A DNA stretch of 6,208 nucleotides from the NCBI GenBank assembly GCA_050942695.1, contig JBMNNU010000196.1, positions 1 through 6,208 on the forward strand, written 5' to 3'. The DNA comes from JBMNNU01 sp050942695 (GTDB taxonomy: Bacteria > Chloroflexota > UBA6077). The position numbers and the translations under genes were made by a program. Within the stretch, counting starts at the first letter, position 1, and every line of letters starts with the position of its first letter. Below are positions 1 to 6,140 of this stretch, piece by piece. The notes below the pieces were generated by a model that did not search any database, was not told the origin of the DNA, and saw only the letters and a program-made list of their open reading frames with translations.

Positions 1-808
1 TTAACCTGGTGGAAACCCCCCAACTGGTTTGCCAGGCGTACTTCCGCTGACCATCCATATCTTGGAAGGTGATATCGAACGCTTTGGCGAAATTTTGCCC
101 CAGATTGTGGGATGTACCGGCTTGCAGTGCCTTGCCATCTCCCATCATTGCTTCGATGGAGTAGGTCTTGATCGCCCCCTTGAACTTCTCGGACTCGGTT
201 TTTTGGCCGTATATCACCGGCACCGCCAGGTCTTCCTCAGCAAAGGCGCGGTAGACGTTCAGCATCCGAAGCGTCTCCTCCTCGGCCTCCTCTTCTGTCC
301 GGTGGACTGTGTGCCCCTCCTGCCAGAGGAACTCAGTCGTGCGGAGAAACAGCCTCGTTACCTTCTCCCAGCGGAGCACGTTGCACCACTGGTTGATCAG
401 GACCGGCAGATCCCTCCAGGAATTGATCCACTTTGAGTACATCTTTCCGATGATAGCCTCGGATGTAGGGCGAATCGCTAAGCGCTCCTCCAGCTTCTCG
501 CTGCCACCCTGAGTAACCCACGCTACCTCTGGGGCGAACCCCTCAACATGTTCAGCTTCCCGAGCCAGATAGCTCTCTGGTATCAACAGTGGGAAGTAGG
601 CGTTCTCGTGCCCGGTTGCTTTAAATCGGGCGTCCAGAAGCCTCTGCATGTTCTCCCACAGGGCGTATCCGTAGGGGCGGATGACCATGCAGCCGCGCAC
701 TGGTGCGTAGTCGGCCAGTTGGGCTTTGAGGATTACCTGCGTATACCAACGCGAGTAATCCTCGCTCTTGTCGACTAACTCCTCGACAAAGGACTCCTGT
801 TCGGACAT
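1..808 (-). CDS. proS: Prolyl-tRNA synthetase, archaeal/eukaryote-like type (N-terminal 269 residues, cut by the window edge)
   Basis: The enzyme charges tRNA-Pro with proline in the cytoplasm (class II aminoacyl-tRNA synthetase). Reading leftward from the ATG at 808-806, 269 codons are open without a stop and the gene runs off the window; the family is usually about 480 residues, so the rest of motif 3 and the anticodon-binding domain lie outside. Visible landmarks are RPYGYALWENMQ at 44-55, RPTSE at 113-117, the motif 2 stretch from RWE (146-148) to QEGHT (163-167), GTSHNLGQNF at 231-240, and AWQTSWGVSTRL at 258-269. Only about 65 residues separate motif 2 from GTSH, too few for the roughly 180-residue INS editing domain of the usual bacterial ProRS, so this is the compact archaeal/eukaryote-like type. 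The start is supported by a good ribosome binding site and by MSEQ followed directly by family sequence. The gene lies downstream of the nucleotidyltransferase gene on the same strand. Family assignment is very secure. Confidence 0.95.
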   Translation of the reverse strand, partial: MSEQESFVEELVDKSEDYSRWYTQVILKAQLADYAPVRGCMVIRPYGYALWENMQRLLDARFKATGHENAYFPLLIPESYLAREAEHVEGFAPEVAWVTQGGSEKLEERLAIRPTSEAIIGKMYSKWINSWRDLPVLINQWCNVLRWEKVTRLFLRTTEFLWQEGHTVHRTEEEAEEETLRMLNVYRAFAEEDLAVPVIYGQKTESEKFKGAIKTYSIEAMMGDGKALQAGTSHNLGQNFAKAFDITFQDMDGQRKYAWQTSWGVSTRL

Positions 809-813
809 ATCAT

Positions 814-822
814 CCTCTTCTT
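814..822 (-). promoter_or_regulatory. Ribosome binding site of proS
   Basis: The minus strand reads AAGAAGAGG here, ending five bases before the ATG at 808. The purine-rich GAGG core at this spacing supports that start codon. Confidence 0.7.
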
Positions 823-839
823 TTTAGCAATCAACATTT

Positions 840-916
840 AGCTATCAGCTCTCAGCAGTCAGCTTTTCGCTTATAACAATAATAAGCTGATGGCTGAAAG
901 CTGATCGCTGATAGCT
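840..916. repeat. Imperfect palindrome of GCTGANN heptads between two genes
   Basis: Two 35-base arms (840-874 and 882-916) are reverse complements at 27 of 35 positions and are separated by a 7-base loop (AACAATA). The outer 10 bases (AGCTATCAGC / GCTGATAGCT) and the inner 6 (GCTTAT / ATAAGC) match perfectly. Each arm is also a 7-base direct repeat: GCTGATG, GCTGAAA, GCTGATC and GCTGATA at 886-913, and the inverse pattern GCTATCA, GCTCTCA, GCAGTCA at 841-861. The element fills most of the 117-base gap between the nucleotidyltransferase stop and the proS start. There is no T-tract on the minus strand after it, so a classical intrinsic terminator is not supported. It could be an interspersed palindromic repeat (REP or MITE-like), a protein-binding array, or an RNA hairpin in the proS leader; the sequence alone does not decide. 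Confidence 0.85.
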
Positions 917-917
917 C

Positions 918-923
918 ATTATA
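918..923 (-). promoter_or_regulatory. Candidate -10 box upstream of proS
   Basis: A perfect TATAAT lies on the minus strand just after the nucleotidyltransferase stop codon (926-928). I see no convincing -35 hexamer at 16-18 bases; TTGATC is present but 20 bases away. If used, the proS transcript would begin near 911 and carry nearly the whole heptad palindrome in its leader. This is weak evidence for a separate proS promoter; read-through from the upstream gene is equally possible. Confidence 0.25.
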
Positions 924-925
924 TC

Positions 926-3424
926 TCAGTCTTGCAGTCCGCTGATCAACGCGGCGTATTTGTCCTGGAGCACACGGGCTTGTTCGGCTGATGTTGATTC
1001 GGCAATTACGTGGAAGATCGGCCGGTCGGGGTCTGGGAGCACCAACACCCACTCGTCGCCCAGGTCGATCCGGACCCCATCTATCTGCTTCGACTGGCCG
1101 TCCCTGTATTGCTCGTGAAGGATCCGCATTATCCTACCCTTACGCTCCCAGGGGCAGGACACCTTGGTGCTGGACATATAGTACGGAGGCAGTGAGCCGA
1201 CAACGTCGCTTAGCGTAGCGTTGGCCGCCGTGAGGAGCCCCATGATGTTGGCTATGGCGAACATACCATCGAAGCCCGGATGGAAGATTGGGAATATGAA
1301 ACCGCCAGCACCGTCGCCGACCATATCCACCTGCTCTTTTGCCGCTATCTCCATCATAGAGTGAGGGTTTACCCTGGTCCTGATCACCTTCCCGCCATGT
1401 TTGGCTGCCAGTTCATCGACCAGCCTTGTGGCAGACACCGGCACAGCTACAGTTGCGCCAGGTTTCACCCTGAATATCAGGTCGGCCATTGCCAGTAGTG
1501 CTGTCATATTCGGCAGCACCTGCCCTCTGCTGGTCACCAGCCAGACCTTCTCTCCTCCTGGGTCGATGCGGACGCCCATCGTTGCGCGCAGGGCGGACGA
1601 TATTGATGCACATTGTCCCAGCGCCAGTTCGTGGTCTACGGGAGACGAGCCCGATCGAATGTCCTCCACCGATGCGTTGAGGGCAACCATTCTGGGGCCA
1701 CCTTTGCGGAGGATCGGCGAAAGGATCGCCGACGAGATGGAGTTGGCATAGTCGATCACCAGGTTAAAGTCCTCGGTAGGGTCTGGTAACCCGGTTTTTT
1801 CCAGCGCCTGGACAAAGCCGTCGGTGTAGCTCTCGGGTACCCTGGGCTCGTAGTAGATCAATCCGATCTCATCCAGGTAGACTCTTCTGAAGTCTTCCCT
1901 GAAGAAGGTGTTCTCTATCTTTCGCTCAGTTACTCTGCCGATATCCATACCGTTTTGGTCGAAGAACTTGATATCGACCACACGGCTATCGAATGGCGAA
2001 AGCCGGACGTCGATGCCTCCGAGAGCTTCAGAGTTACGGGTGATGTAACGGGCTACAGGGATGGGTACAGATGCAAGGTCGGCCACATTGACGCCGGCTG
2101 AAGGTAACCCCGAGATAATGGCCCTTTTTATCATTCTGGGTGTGCGATTGGGGTCTCGATTGACCGTGACCACCGCCCCCTTTGGCAAGGTTGCGCCGTA
2201 AGCTGCGCCCAGCTTAGCCGTGAACTCCGGTGTCAGGTCGATATTCACCAGACCGGTGACGCCATACCGGCCAAATAACACCCTTCGCCCCTGAGCACCC
2301 CAGATGATGCTGGTCGCAACCGTGGCGCCGGTTTCGATCTCCTTGTTAGGCCAGATCTTGACGTTGGGTTGGATGATAGCCCCATCCCTTACAACCGTGT
2401 TATCGCCTATTACAGCCCCTTCAAAGATGACCGCTTTGCTCTGGACGTGGCACTGCTTGCCGACGATGGCGCCGTGGAGTTCGACCCGTTCGCCGAGGTA
2501 GCTGTTGTTCCAAACGATGCTGCGCACCACGTGGCTGCGGCTGTCAACGACAGAATATTCGCCGATAACGCTGGGGCCATGTACCACAGCCCCATTCTTG
2601 ATCTTGGCTTCACGGCCTATGCAGACGGGGCCGTACAGTTGGGCGTCGGGGGATATCTCTGCCCCCTCGTCTACCCATATCCCGCCTCCCATGTGTTTGC
2701 CGGGCAGCGGAATACCAACTTTACCGGTCAGTAGGTCGGCGTTAGCCCGCAAGTACTCCTGCAGATTCCCCACATCACACCAGTAGCCGGGCGCAATAAA
2801 CCCGTACAGTGGGTCTCCCTTCTTGAGCATCATGGGGAACAGGTCCTGGCTGAAGTCGAACACCTTGTTAGGTTCGAAGTAGTCCAGGATTTCCGGCTCC
2901 ACAATATATATGCCGGTGTTTACCGTATCGCTGAACACCTCGCCCCAACTGGGCTTCTCCAGGAACTGGACGATCTCTCCGTCCTCCCTGGTGATAATAA
3001 CCCCATACTCGAGAGGGTTGGGCACCCTGTAGAGGGTTAGAGTAGCTAAGGCCTGCTTCTCTTTGTGGAAGCTGATGATCTGAGATAGATCGAAGTCGGT
3101 CAGTGCGTCAGCGCTGATGATGATGAATGTATCGGTGAGATGCTTCTGAGCGAGTTTGACGCTACCTGCCGTGCCCAGTGGAGACTCTTCCACCGAGTAA
3201 ACGATCTTCATTCCCAATTGGCTGCCATCACCAAAGTAATCCTGAATCGCTGAAGCCAGATACTGTACGGTCACTACTACTTCAGTAATCCCATATCTCT
3301 TGAGAAGATCGAGGTTATGCTGCATCACCGGCTTGGTGGCGATAGGAACCATCGGCTTTGGGCGTCCCAAAGTGAGTGGGCGTAAACGGGAGCCCTCCCC
3401 TCCAGCCATGACTACTGCCTTCAT
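926..3424 (-). CDS. Sugar-1-phosphate nucleotidyltransferase (probably mannose-1-phosphate guanylyltransferase) fused to a degenerate phosphomannomutase-like domain
   Basis: The protein is predicted to make a nucleotide sugar, probably GDP-mannose from mannose 1-phosphate and GTP, in the cytoplasm for glycan synthesis. Numbered from the Met at 3424 (832 residues), residues 1-235 are a nucleotidyltransferase with GGEGSRLRPLT at 8-18, Lys23 in RPKPM, SADALTD with Asp106, FLEKP at 154-158 and YWCDVG at 214-219. About 255-363 are hexapeptide repeats of a left-handed beta-helix (VVHGPSVIGEYSVV, IFEGAVIGDNTVV). About 378-832 align with phosphomannomutase/phosphoglucomutase, but the catalytic loops are altered: TASHNP is RLSPFD (474-479, serine kept), DGDADR is DPGGEK (621-626), GEESGH is GDGAGG (703-708), and the phosphate loop RPSGTEP reads LPDPDRP from 796. 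Mutase activity is therefore doubtful. Sugar and nucleotide specificity are inferred from architecture; a glucose-1-phosphate enzyme remains possible. Three consecutive ATGs (3430, 3427, 3424) are available. The third is chosen because AGGAG touches the first and lies six bases from the third, and MKAVVMAGG is the family-like start. Confidence 0.9.
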   Translation of the reverse strand: MKAVVMAGGEGSRLRPLTLGRPKPMVPIATKPVMQHNLDLLKRYGITEVVVTVQYLASAIQDYFGDGSQLGMKIVYSVEESPLGTAGSVKLAQKHLTDTFIIISADALTDFDLSQIISFHKEKQALATLTLYRVPNPLEYGVIITREDGEIVQFLEKPSWGEVFSDTVNTGIYIVEPEILDYFEPNKVFDFSQDLFPMMLKKGDPLYGFIAPGYWCDVGNLQEYLRANADLLTGKVGIPLPGKHMGGGIWVDEGAEISPDAQLYGPVCIGREAKIKNGAVVHGPSVIGEYSVVDSRSHVVRSIVWNNSYLGERVELHGAIVGKQCHVQSKAVIFEGAVIGDNTVVRDGAIIQPNVKIWPNKEIETGATVATSIIWGAQGRRVLFGRYGVTGLVNIDLTPEFTAKLGAAYGATLPKGAVVTVNRDPNRTPRMIKRAIISGLPSAGVNVADLASVPIPVARYITRNSEALGGIDVRLSPFDSRVVDIKFFDQNGMDIGRVTERKIENTFFREDFRRVYLDEIGLIYYEPRVPESYTDGFVQALEKTGLPDPTEDFNLVIDYANSISSAILSPILRKGGPRMVALNASVEDIRSGSSPVDHELALGQCASISSALRATMGVRIDPGGEKVWLVTSRGQVLPNMTALLAMADLIFRVKPGATVAVPVSATRLVDELAAKHGGKVIRTRVNPHSMMEIAAKEQVDMVGDGAGGFIFPIFHPGFDGMFAIANIMGLLTAANATLSDVVGSLPPYYMSSTKVSCPWERKGRIMRILHEQYRDGQSKQIDGVRIDLGDEWVLVLPDPDRPIFHVIAESTSAEQARVLQDKYAALISGLQD

Positions 3425-3430
3425 CATCAT

Positions 3431-3435
3431 CTCCT
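3431..3435 (-). promoter_or_regulatory. Ribosome binding site deciding among three tandem ATGs
   Basis: The minus strand reads AGGAG followed immediately by ATGATGATG. Spacing is 0, 3 or 6 bases to the three ATGs, which favours the third (3424-3422). Confidence 0.7.
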
Positions 3436-3478
3436 ATTCCCGAAATGGGCGCACTTTCCGAGCAGTGCTTTTGGGAAT
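3436..3478. promoter_or_regulatory. Leader hairpin abutting the ribosome binding site of the nucleotidyltransferase gene
   Basis: On the plus strand ATTCCCGAAA (3436-3445) pairs with TTTTGGGAAT (3469-3478), nine Watson-Crick pairs and one G-T, and GCACT (3451-3455) pairs with AGTGC (3464-3468). A five-base bulge (TGGGC) and an eight-base loop remain. In the minus-strand transcript the G-T pair becomes an A-C mismatch but the rest holds. The foot of the stem touches the AGGAG at 3431-3435, so folding or protein binding here could affect ribosome access. It could equally be a DNA operator. I do not recognise it as a known riboswitch. Confidence 0.5.
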
Positions 3479-3495
3479 CGATAATCCCTACATCA

Positions 3496-3524
3496 ATTCT
3501 ACCTAAGGGTGCGACCAGCAGCAA
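3496..3524 (-). promoter_or_regulatory. Candidate sigma-70-type promoter for the nucleotidyltransferase gene
   Basis: On the minus strand TTGCTG (3524-3519) and TAGAAT (3501-3496) are separated by 17 bases. The -10 box matches the consensus at five of six positions and the -35 box at three. Transcription would start near 3489, giving a leader of about 65 bases that includes the hairpin at 3436-3478. Confidence 0.4.
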
Positions 3525-3581
3525 GGAGAGCAAGAATAAAGTCCAGGCACCTTTTCTGCCCAAAGTGAAGGAATCTTGGCT

Positions 3582-3587
3582 TATAAT
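3582..3587 (+). promoter_or_regulatory. -10 box of the alr-pdp operon promoter
   Basis: A perfect TATAAT lies 29 bases before the chosen alr start. No good -35 hexamer is found at 16-18 bases upstream (CCCAAA and neighbours), so the promoter may need an activator or may be a chance match. Expected transcription start is about 3594, which would leave a leader of only about 23 bases before the ATG at 3617. Confidence 0.45.
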
Positions 3588-3601
3588 GGGGGAACATGGT
3601 T

Positions 3602-3613
3602 GGGAGGCAGGAG
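3602..3613 (+). promoter_or_regulatory. Ribosome binding site deciding the alr start
   Basis: GGGAGG (3602-3607) lies nine bases, and AGGAG (3609-3613) three bases, before the ATG at 3617. The in-frame ATG at 3596 has only a G-run two bases upstream. This favours 3617. Confidence 0.6.
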
Positions 3614-3616
3614 TTA

Positions 3617-4834
3617 ATGGAAAGTGAACAGTTTTCGTCACAGCTAGATGCTATTAGAAAACAATGGCCCTGCTGGATCGAAGTAGATCTGGATGCTATT
3701 CGACATAACGTACAGGCGGTCCGAGGGTTCTTGGGCCCAAATTGTCAGGTTATGGCTGTGGTGAAATCGCAGGCCTACGGCCACGGAATGGTTCCTGTCG
3801 CCAGGGCGGCACTGGAAGCCGGCGCCACCTGGTTGGGGGTCAGCCGGGTTCGTGAAGGCGTACAGTTGAGGAACGCAAATGTGAGCGCCAGGATCCTGAT
3901 ACTGGGGCCGGTGACGAAAGCTGAAATCCCGACGGTTATAGCCCGAGACCTAACAGCTACAGTTGTAAGCGATGAGATCGCCGAGGCGCTATCTGAAGCC
4001 GCAACAGTAGCCGGGCGAAAGGTACCAGTCCACATCAAAATAGACACAGGCCTAGGCCGCTACGGTGTTCCGTTCGAAAAAGCCCGTGCGCTAGCGCTGC
4101 TGGTTTCCAGGCTTCCCGGTTTGCAACTCGAGGCCCTTTATTCCCATTTTGCTACTGCCGACGACGAAGACGACACCTATGCAGCTTCTCAGATGGATGA
4201 GTTCCAAAAAGCGCGGGAAGCGTTGGAGCGAGAGGGCCTGTCCTTTCCCCTGGTGCACATCGCTGCCAGCGGCGGCACCCTCGGCGTCTCCAACAGCCAT
4301 TTGAATATGGTAAGGCTTGGGCTGTCCCTGTACGGTCTCTATCCGGCACAACATCTGGCAGGCAAGCTTTCGCTGGTCCCGGCTCTCTCCATGCGGAGCC
4401 GTATTGCCAGGATTTTTAACCTTAAACCTGGCCAAAGCGTAGGTTATGGGCGTACATTTATCGCATCGAAGGCTATAACCGCTGCTCTAGTGCCCGTTGG
4501 TTATGCAGATGGGTTGCCTAGGAGCCACTCGAATCGAGGCTTCGTTCTGGTAAATGGGCAAAGGGCTCGTCTGATCGGGCGAGTTAGTATGGATCAGTGC
4601 GTGGTAGATATCAGCGCATGCGGGCTGGTTCGGGTAGGAGACCCCGTAGTGGTCATCGGACGTCAAGGAAATGAGTGCATTAGTTGCGATGAGTTCGCTG
4701 AAAGGTCGGGCACCATCAGCTACGAGGTGATCACATCTCTCGGCTACCGGGTGCCCCGAGTGCTCCTGAGCAAAGGATCTGTGGCTGGTGTGGCTTACCT
4801 GGACGAAGGGCGCGTGGGGGGTTGTGAATATTGA
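3617..4834 (+). CDS. alr: Alanine racemase (PLP-dependent)
   Basis: The enzyme interconverts L- and D-alanine, supplying D-alanine for peptidoglycan, in the cytoplasm with pyridoxal phosphate. Numbered from the Met at 3617 (405 residues), the PLP lysine is Lys50 in AVVKSQAYGHG (47-57), followed by the TIM barrel with HIKIDTGLGRYG (139-150), YSHFATAD (175-182), and SGGTLGVSNSH (218-228) leading to MVRLGLSLYG (231-240). The C-terminal beta domain holds the catalytic tyrosine Tyr277 in VGYGRTF, GYADGLPR (295-302), GRVSMDQCVVD (321-331) and GYRVPR (376-381). All main catalytic elements are present. Most family members are about 370-390 residues; this one has some 18 residues before the first barrel strand and about 24 after GYRVPR. 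The last tail codons overlap the next gene. An in-frame ATG at 3596 would add seven residues. It heads a plus-strand operon and diverges from the nucleotidyltransferase gene. Confidence 0.96.
   Translation: MESEQFSSQLDAIRKQWPCWIEVDLDAIRHNVQAVRGFLGPNCQVMAVVKSQAYGHGMVPVARAALEAGATWLGVSRVREGVQLRNANVSARILILGPVTKAEIPTVIARDLTATVVSDEIAEALSEAATVAGRKVPVHIKIDTGLGRYGVPFEKARALALLVSRLPGLQLEALYSHFATADDEDDTYAASQMDEFQKAREALEREGLSFPLVHIAASGGTLGVSNSHLNMVRLGLSLYGLYPAQHLAGKLSLVPALSMRSRIARIFNLKPGQSVGYGRTFIASKAITAALVPVGYADGLPRSHSNRGFVLVNGQRARLIGRVSMDQCVVDISACGLVRVGDPVVVIGRQGNECISCDEFAERSGTISYEVITSLGYRVPRVLLSKGSVAGVAYLDEGRVGGCEY
4816..4834 (+). promoter_or_regulatory. Translational coupling site: G-run ribosome binding site and TTGA stop/start overlap
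   Basis: Six Gs (4816-4821) inside alr lie nine bases before the TTG start at 4831. TTGA at 4831-4834 contains both that start and the alr stop TGA, the counterpart of the common ATGA overlap. Ribosomes finishing alr can restart directly on the next gene. Confidence 0.65.
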
Positions 4835-6120
4835 GGGTTGTTGACATAATCGATAGGAAACGAACAGGCCATGAGCTCGCGAAAGAAGAGATCGAGCAGA
4901 TGGTTTTTGGCTATACCAGCGGCGAGATCCCAGATTATCAATTGTCGGCTTGGTTGATGGCAATCTGCTGTCGGGGCATGAGCCTCCGCGAAACCGTATT
5001 TTTGACGATGGCGATGGTCAATTCTGGGGCAAAGCTAGAGCTATCTGAGATCCCATGGCCGGTAGTAGATAAGCATAGCACAGGCGGTGTAGGCGACAAG
5101 ACAACTCTCGTGGTAGCCCCTCTCGCGCGGGCCTGCGGAATGGCCGTCGGCAAGATGTCCGGCCGGGGGTTAGGCTTCACGGGAGGGACTCTGGACAAAC
5201 TTGAAGCAATCCCAGGGTACAAAGTAGATTTAACAGCGGCTCAATTCCTGCAGCAGTTGAGGGAGTTGGGGATTGTAGTATCCGGACAGACGCCCGATCT
5301 GGTGCCCGCTGATAAAAAGATATACGCCCTCCGGGATGTCACTGGGACCGTGGAGAGCATTCCCTTGATAGCCAGCAGCATCATGAGCAAGAAATTAGCT
5401 GTTGGCACCAACGGTATAGTACTTGATGTTAAGGTAGGCTCAGGCGCTTTTATGAAGACGAGGGAGGAAGCGGAAAAGCTGGCCGGCATGATGGTGGAGA
5501 TAGGCACCGCCGTCGGAAAGAGAGTCAGCGCCCTTCTGTCCCCTATGGATGAACCGTTGGGTCTGGCTGTTGGAAATACACTGGAGGTGGCTGAGGCCAT
5601 TGAAACCCTGCAGGGGCAGGGACCACCCGATCTCGTGGAGGTTTCCACGAAACTGGTCGGAGAAATGTTATGGCTGATGGGGTTGGCCGATACACCTGAA
5701 ACCGGCAAAACCAAAGCACTGTTAGAACTATCTTCGGGCAATGCTCTGAAGTGGTTTGGAAGGTGGGTGGCAACTCAGGGGGGAGACAGGCGAGTTCTGG
5801 AGTCACCCTCCGCTTTAGGGCGGGCTCCCAAAGTGATACCAGTCATATCGCCGAAAAGCGGACGCGTATCCAAGGTTGACGCGTTGGGAGTAGCTCGCGC
5901 CGCTCTATTATTGGGCGCGGGGAGAGCCAGAAAAGGAGATAAGATCGATCCACTGGTAGGAGTGGTGCTTAGAGCAAAGGCGGGTAGCGATGTGATGAAA
6001 GGCGACCTGCTCGCCGAGGTACACGCTAGGGACGAAGCCGCTGTTGAGATGGCAATCCATGAGCTAATAAAAGCGTATATTATTAACGACTTACACCTAT
6101 CCGGCGGACCATCTGCCTAA
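4831..6120 (+). CDS. pdp: Pyrimidine-nucleoside phosphorylase / thymidine phosphorylase
   Basis: The enzyme splits uridine, thymidine or deoxyuridine with phosphate into base and (deoxy)ribose 1-phosphate, a cytoplasmic salvage step. The 429 residues match the usual length of the bacterial Pdp/DeoA family. Helical domain residues 1-65 open with MRVVDIIDRK; the phosphate site KHSTGGVGDK is at 81-90; the family signature SGRGLGFTGGTLDKLE is at 110-125; the base-binding stretch holds Arg168 (YALRDVTGT), Ser183 and Lys187 (SSIMSKK); DVKVGSGAFMKT (199-210) follows. The C-terminal domain includes LGAGRARKGDKID (361-373) and a GDLL lipoyl-like turn at 391-394. The start is TTG: it overlaps the alr stop by four bases and gives the same N-terminus as I recall for Bacillus Pdp, while the next Met is residue 24. 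Choice between a broad pyrimidine phosphorylase and a strict thymidine phosphorylase cannot be settled here; the Pdp name follows the overall resemblance. Confidence 0.95.
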   Translation: MRVVDIIDRKRTGHELAKEEIEQMVFGYTSGEIPDYQLSAWLMAICCRGMSLRETVFLTMAMVNSGAKLELSEIPWPVVDKHSTGGVGDKTTLVVAPLARACGMAVGKMSGRGLGFTGGTLDKLEAIPGYKVDLTAAQFLQQLRELGIVVSGQTPDLVPADKKIYALRDVTGTVESIPLIASSIMSKKLAVGTNGIVLDVKVGSGAFMKTREEAEKLAGMMVEIGTAVGKRVSALLSPMDEPLGLAVGNTLEVAEAIETLQGQGPPDLVEVSTKLVGEMLWLMGLADTPETGKTKALLELSSGNALKWFGRWVATQGGDRRVLESPSALGRAPKVIPVISPKSGRVSKVDALGVARAALLLGAGRARKGDKIDPLVGVVLRAKAGSDVMKGDLLAEVHARDEAAVEMAIHELIKAYIINDLHLSGGPSA

Positions 6121-6127
6121 GGGATTT

Positions 6128-6134
6128 GAGGGGG
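6128..6134 (+). promoter_or_regulatory. Ribosome binding site of the last, partial gene
   Basis: GAGGGGG ends six bases before the ATG at 6141, within the 20-base gap after the pdp stop codon. It supports a real gene start. Confidence 0.6.
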
Positions 6135-6140
6135 TCACCG

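Noticed and set aside
29..436. Plus-strand open frame of 135 codons
   Set aside because: It lies entirely opposite the well-supported proS frame and shows no recognisable protein pattern.
840..916. CRISPR array or intrinsic terminator at the heptad region
   Set aside because: Repeat units are seven bases with no spacers, which excludes CRISPR; the minus strand after the hairpin has no T-tract, which argues against an intrinsic terminator.
1401..1751. Plus-strand open frame of 116 codons
   Set aside because: Antisense to the phosphomannomutase-like domain, low-complexity composition, no ribosome binding site; a by-product of GC-rich codons on the other strand.
2369..2734. Plus-strand open frame of 121 codons
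   Set aside because: Antisense to the beta-helix part of the nucleotidyltransferase, where hexapeptide repeats give long open frames on the other strand.
3315..3641. Minus-strand open frame of 108 codons spanning the divergent intergenic region
   Set aside because: It overlaps the starts of both flanking genes and the candidate promoters, and its C-terminal third is merely the nucleotidyltransferase start in another frame.
4487..4963. Minus-strand open frame of 158 codons across the alr-pdp junction
   Set aside because: Antisense to two conserved genes, with no family resemblance.
5241..5741. Minus-strand open frame of 166 codons
   Set aside because: Antisense to conserved pdp sequence; rich in Ser, Pro and Thr as expected for a shadow frame.
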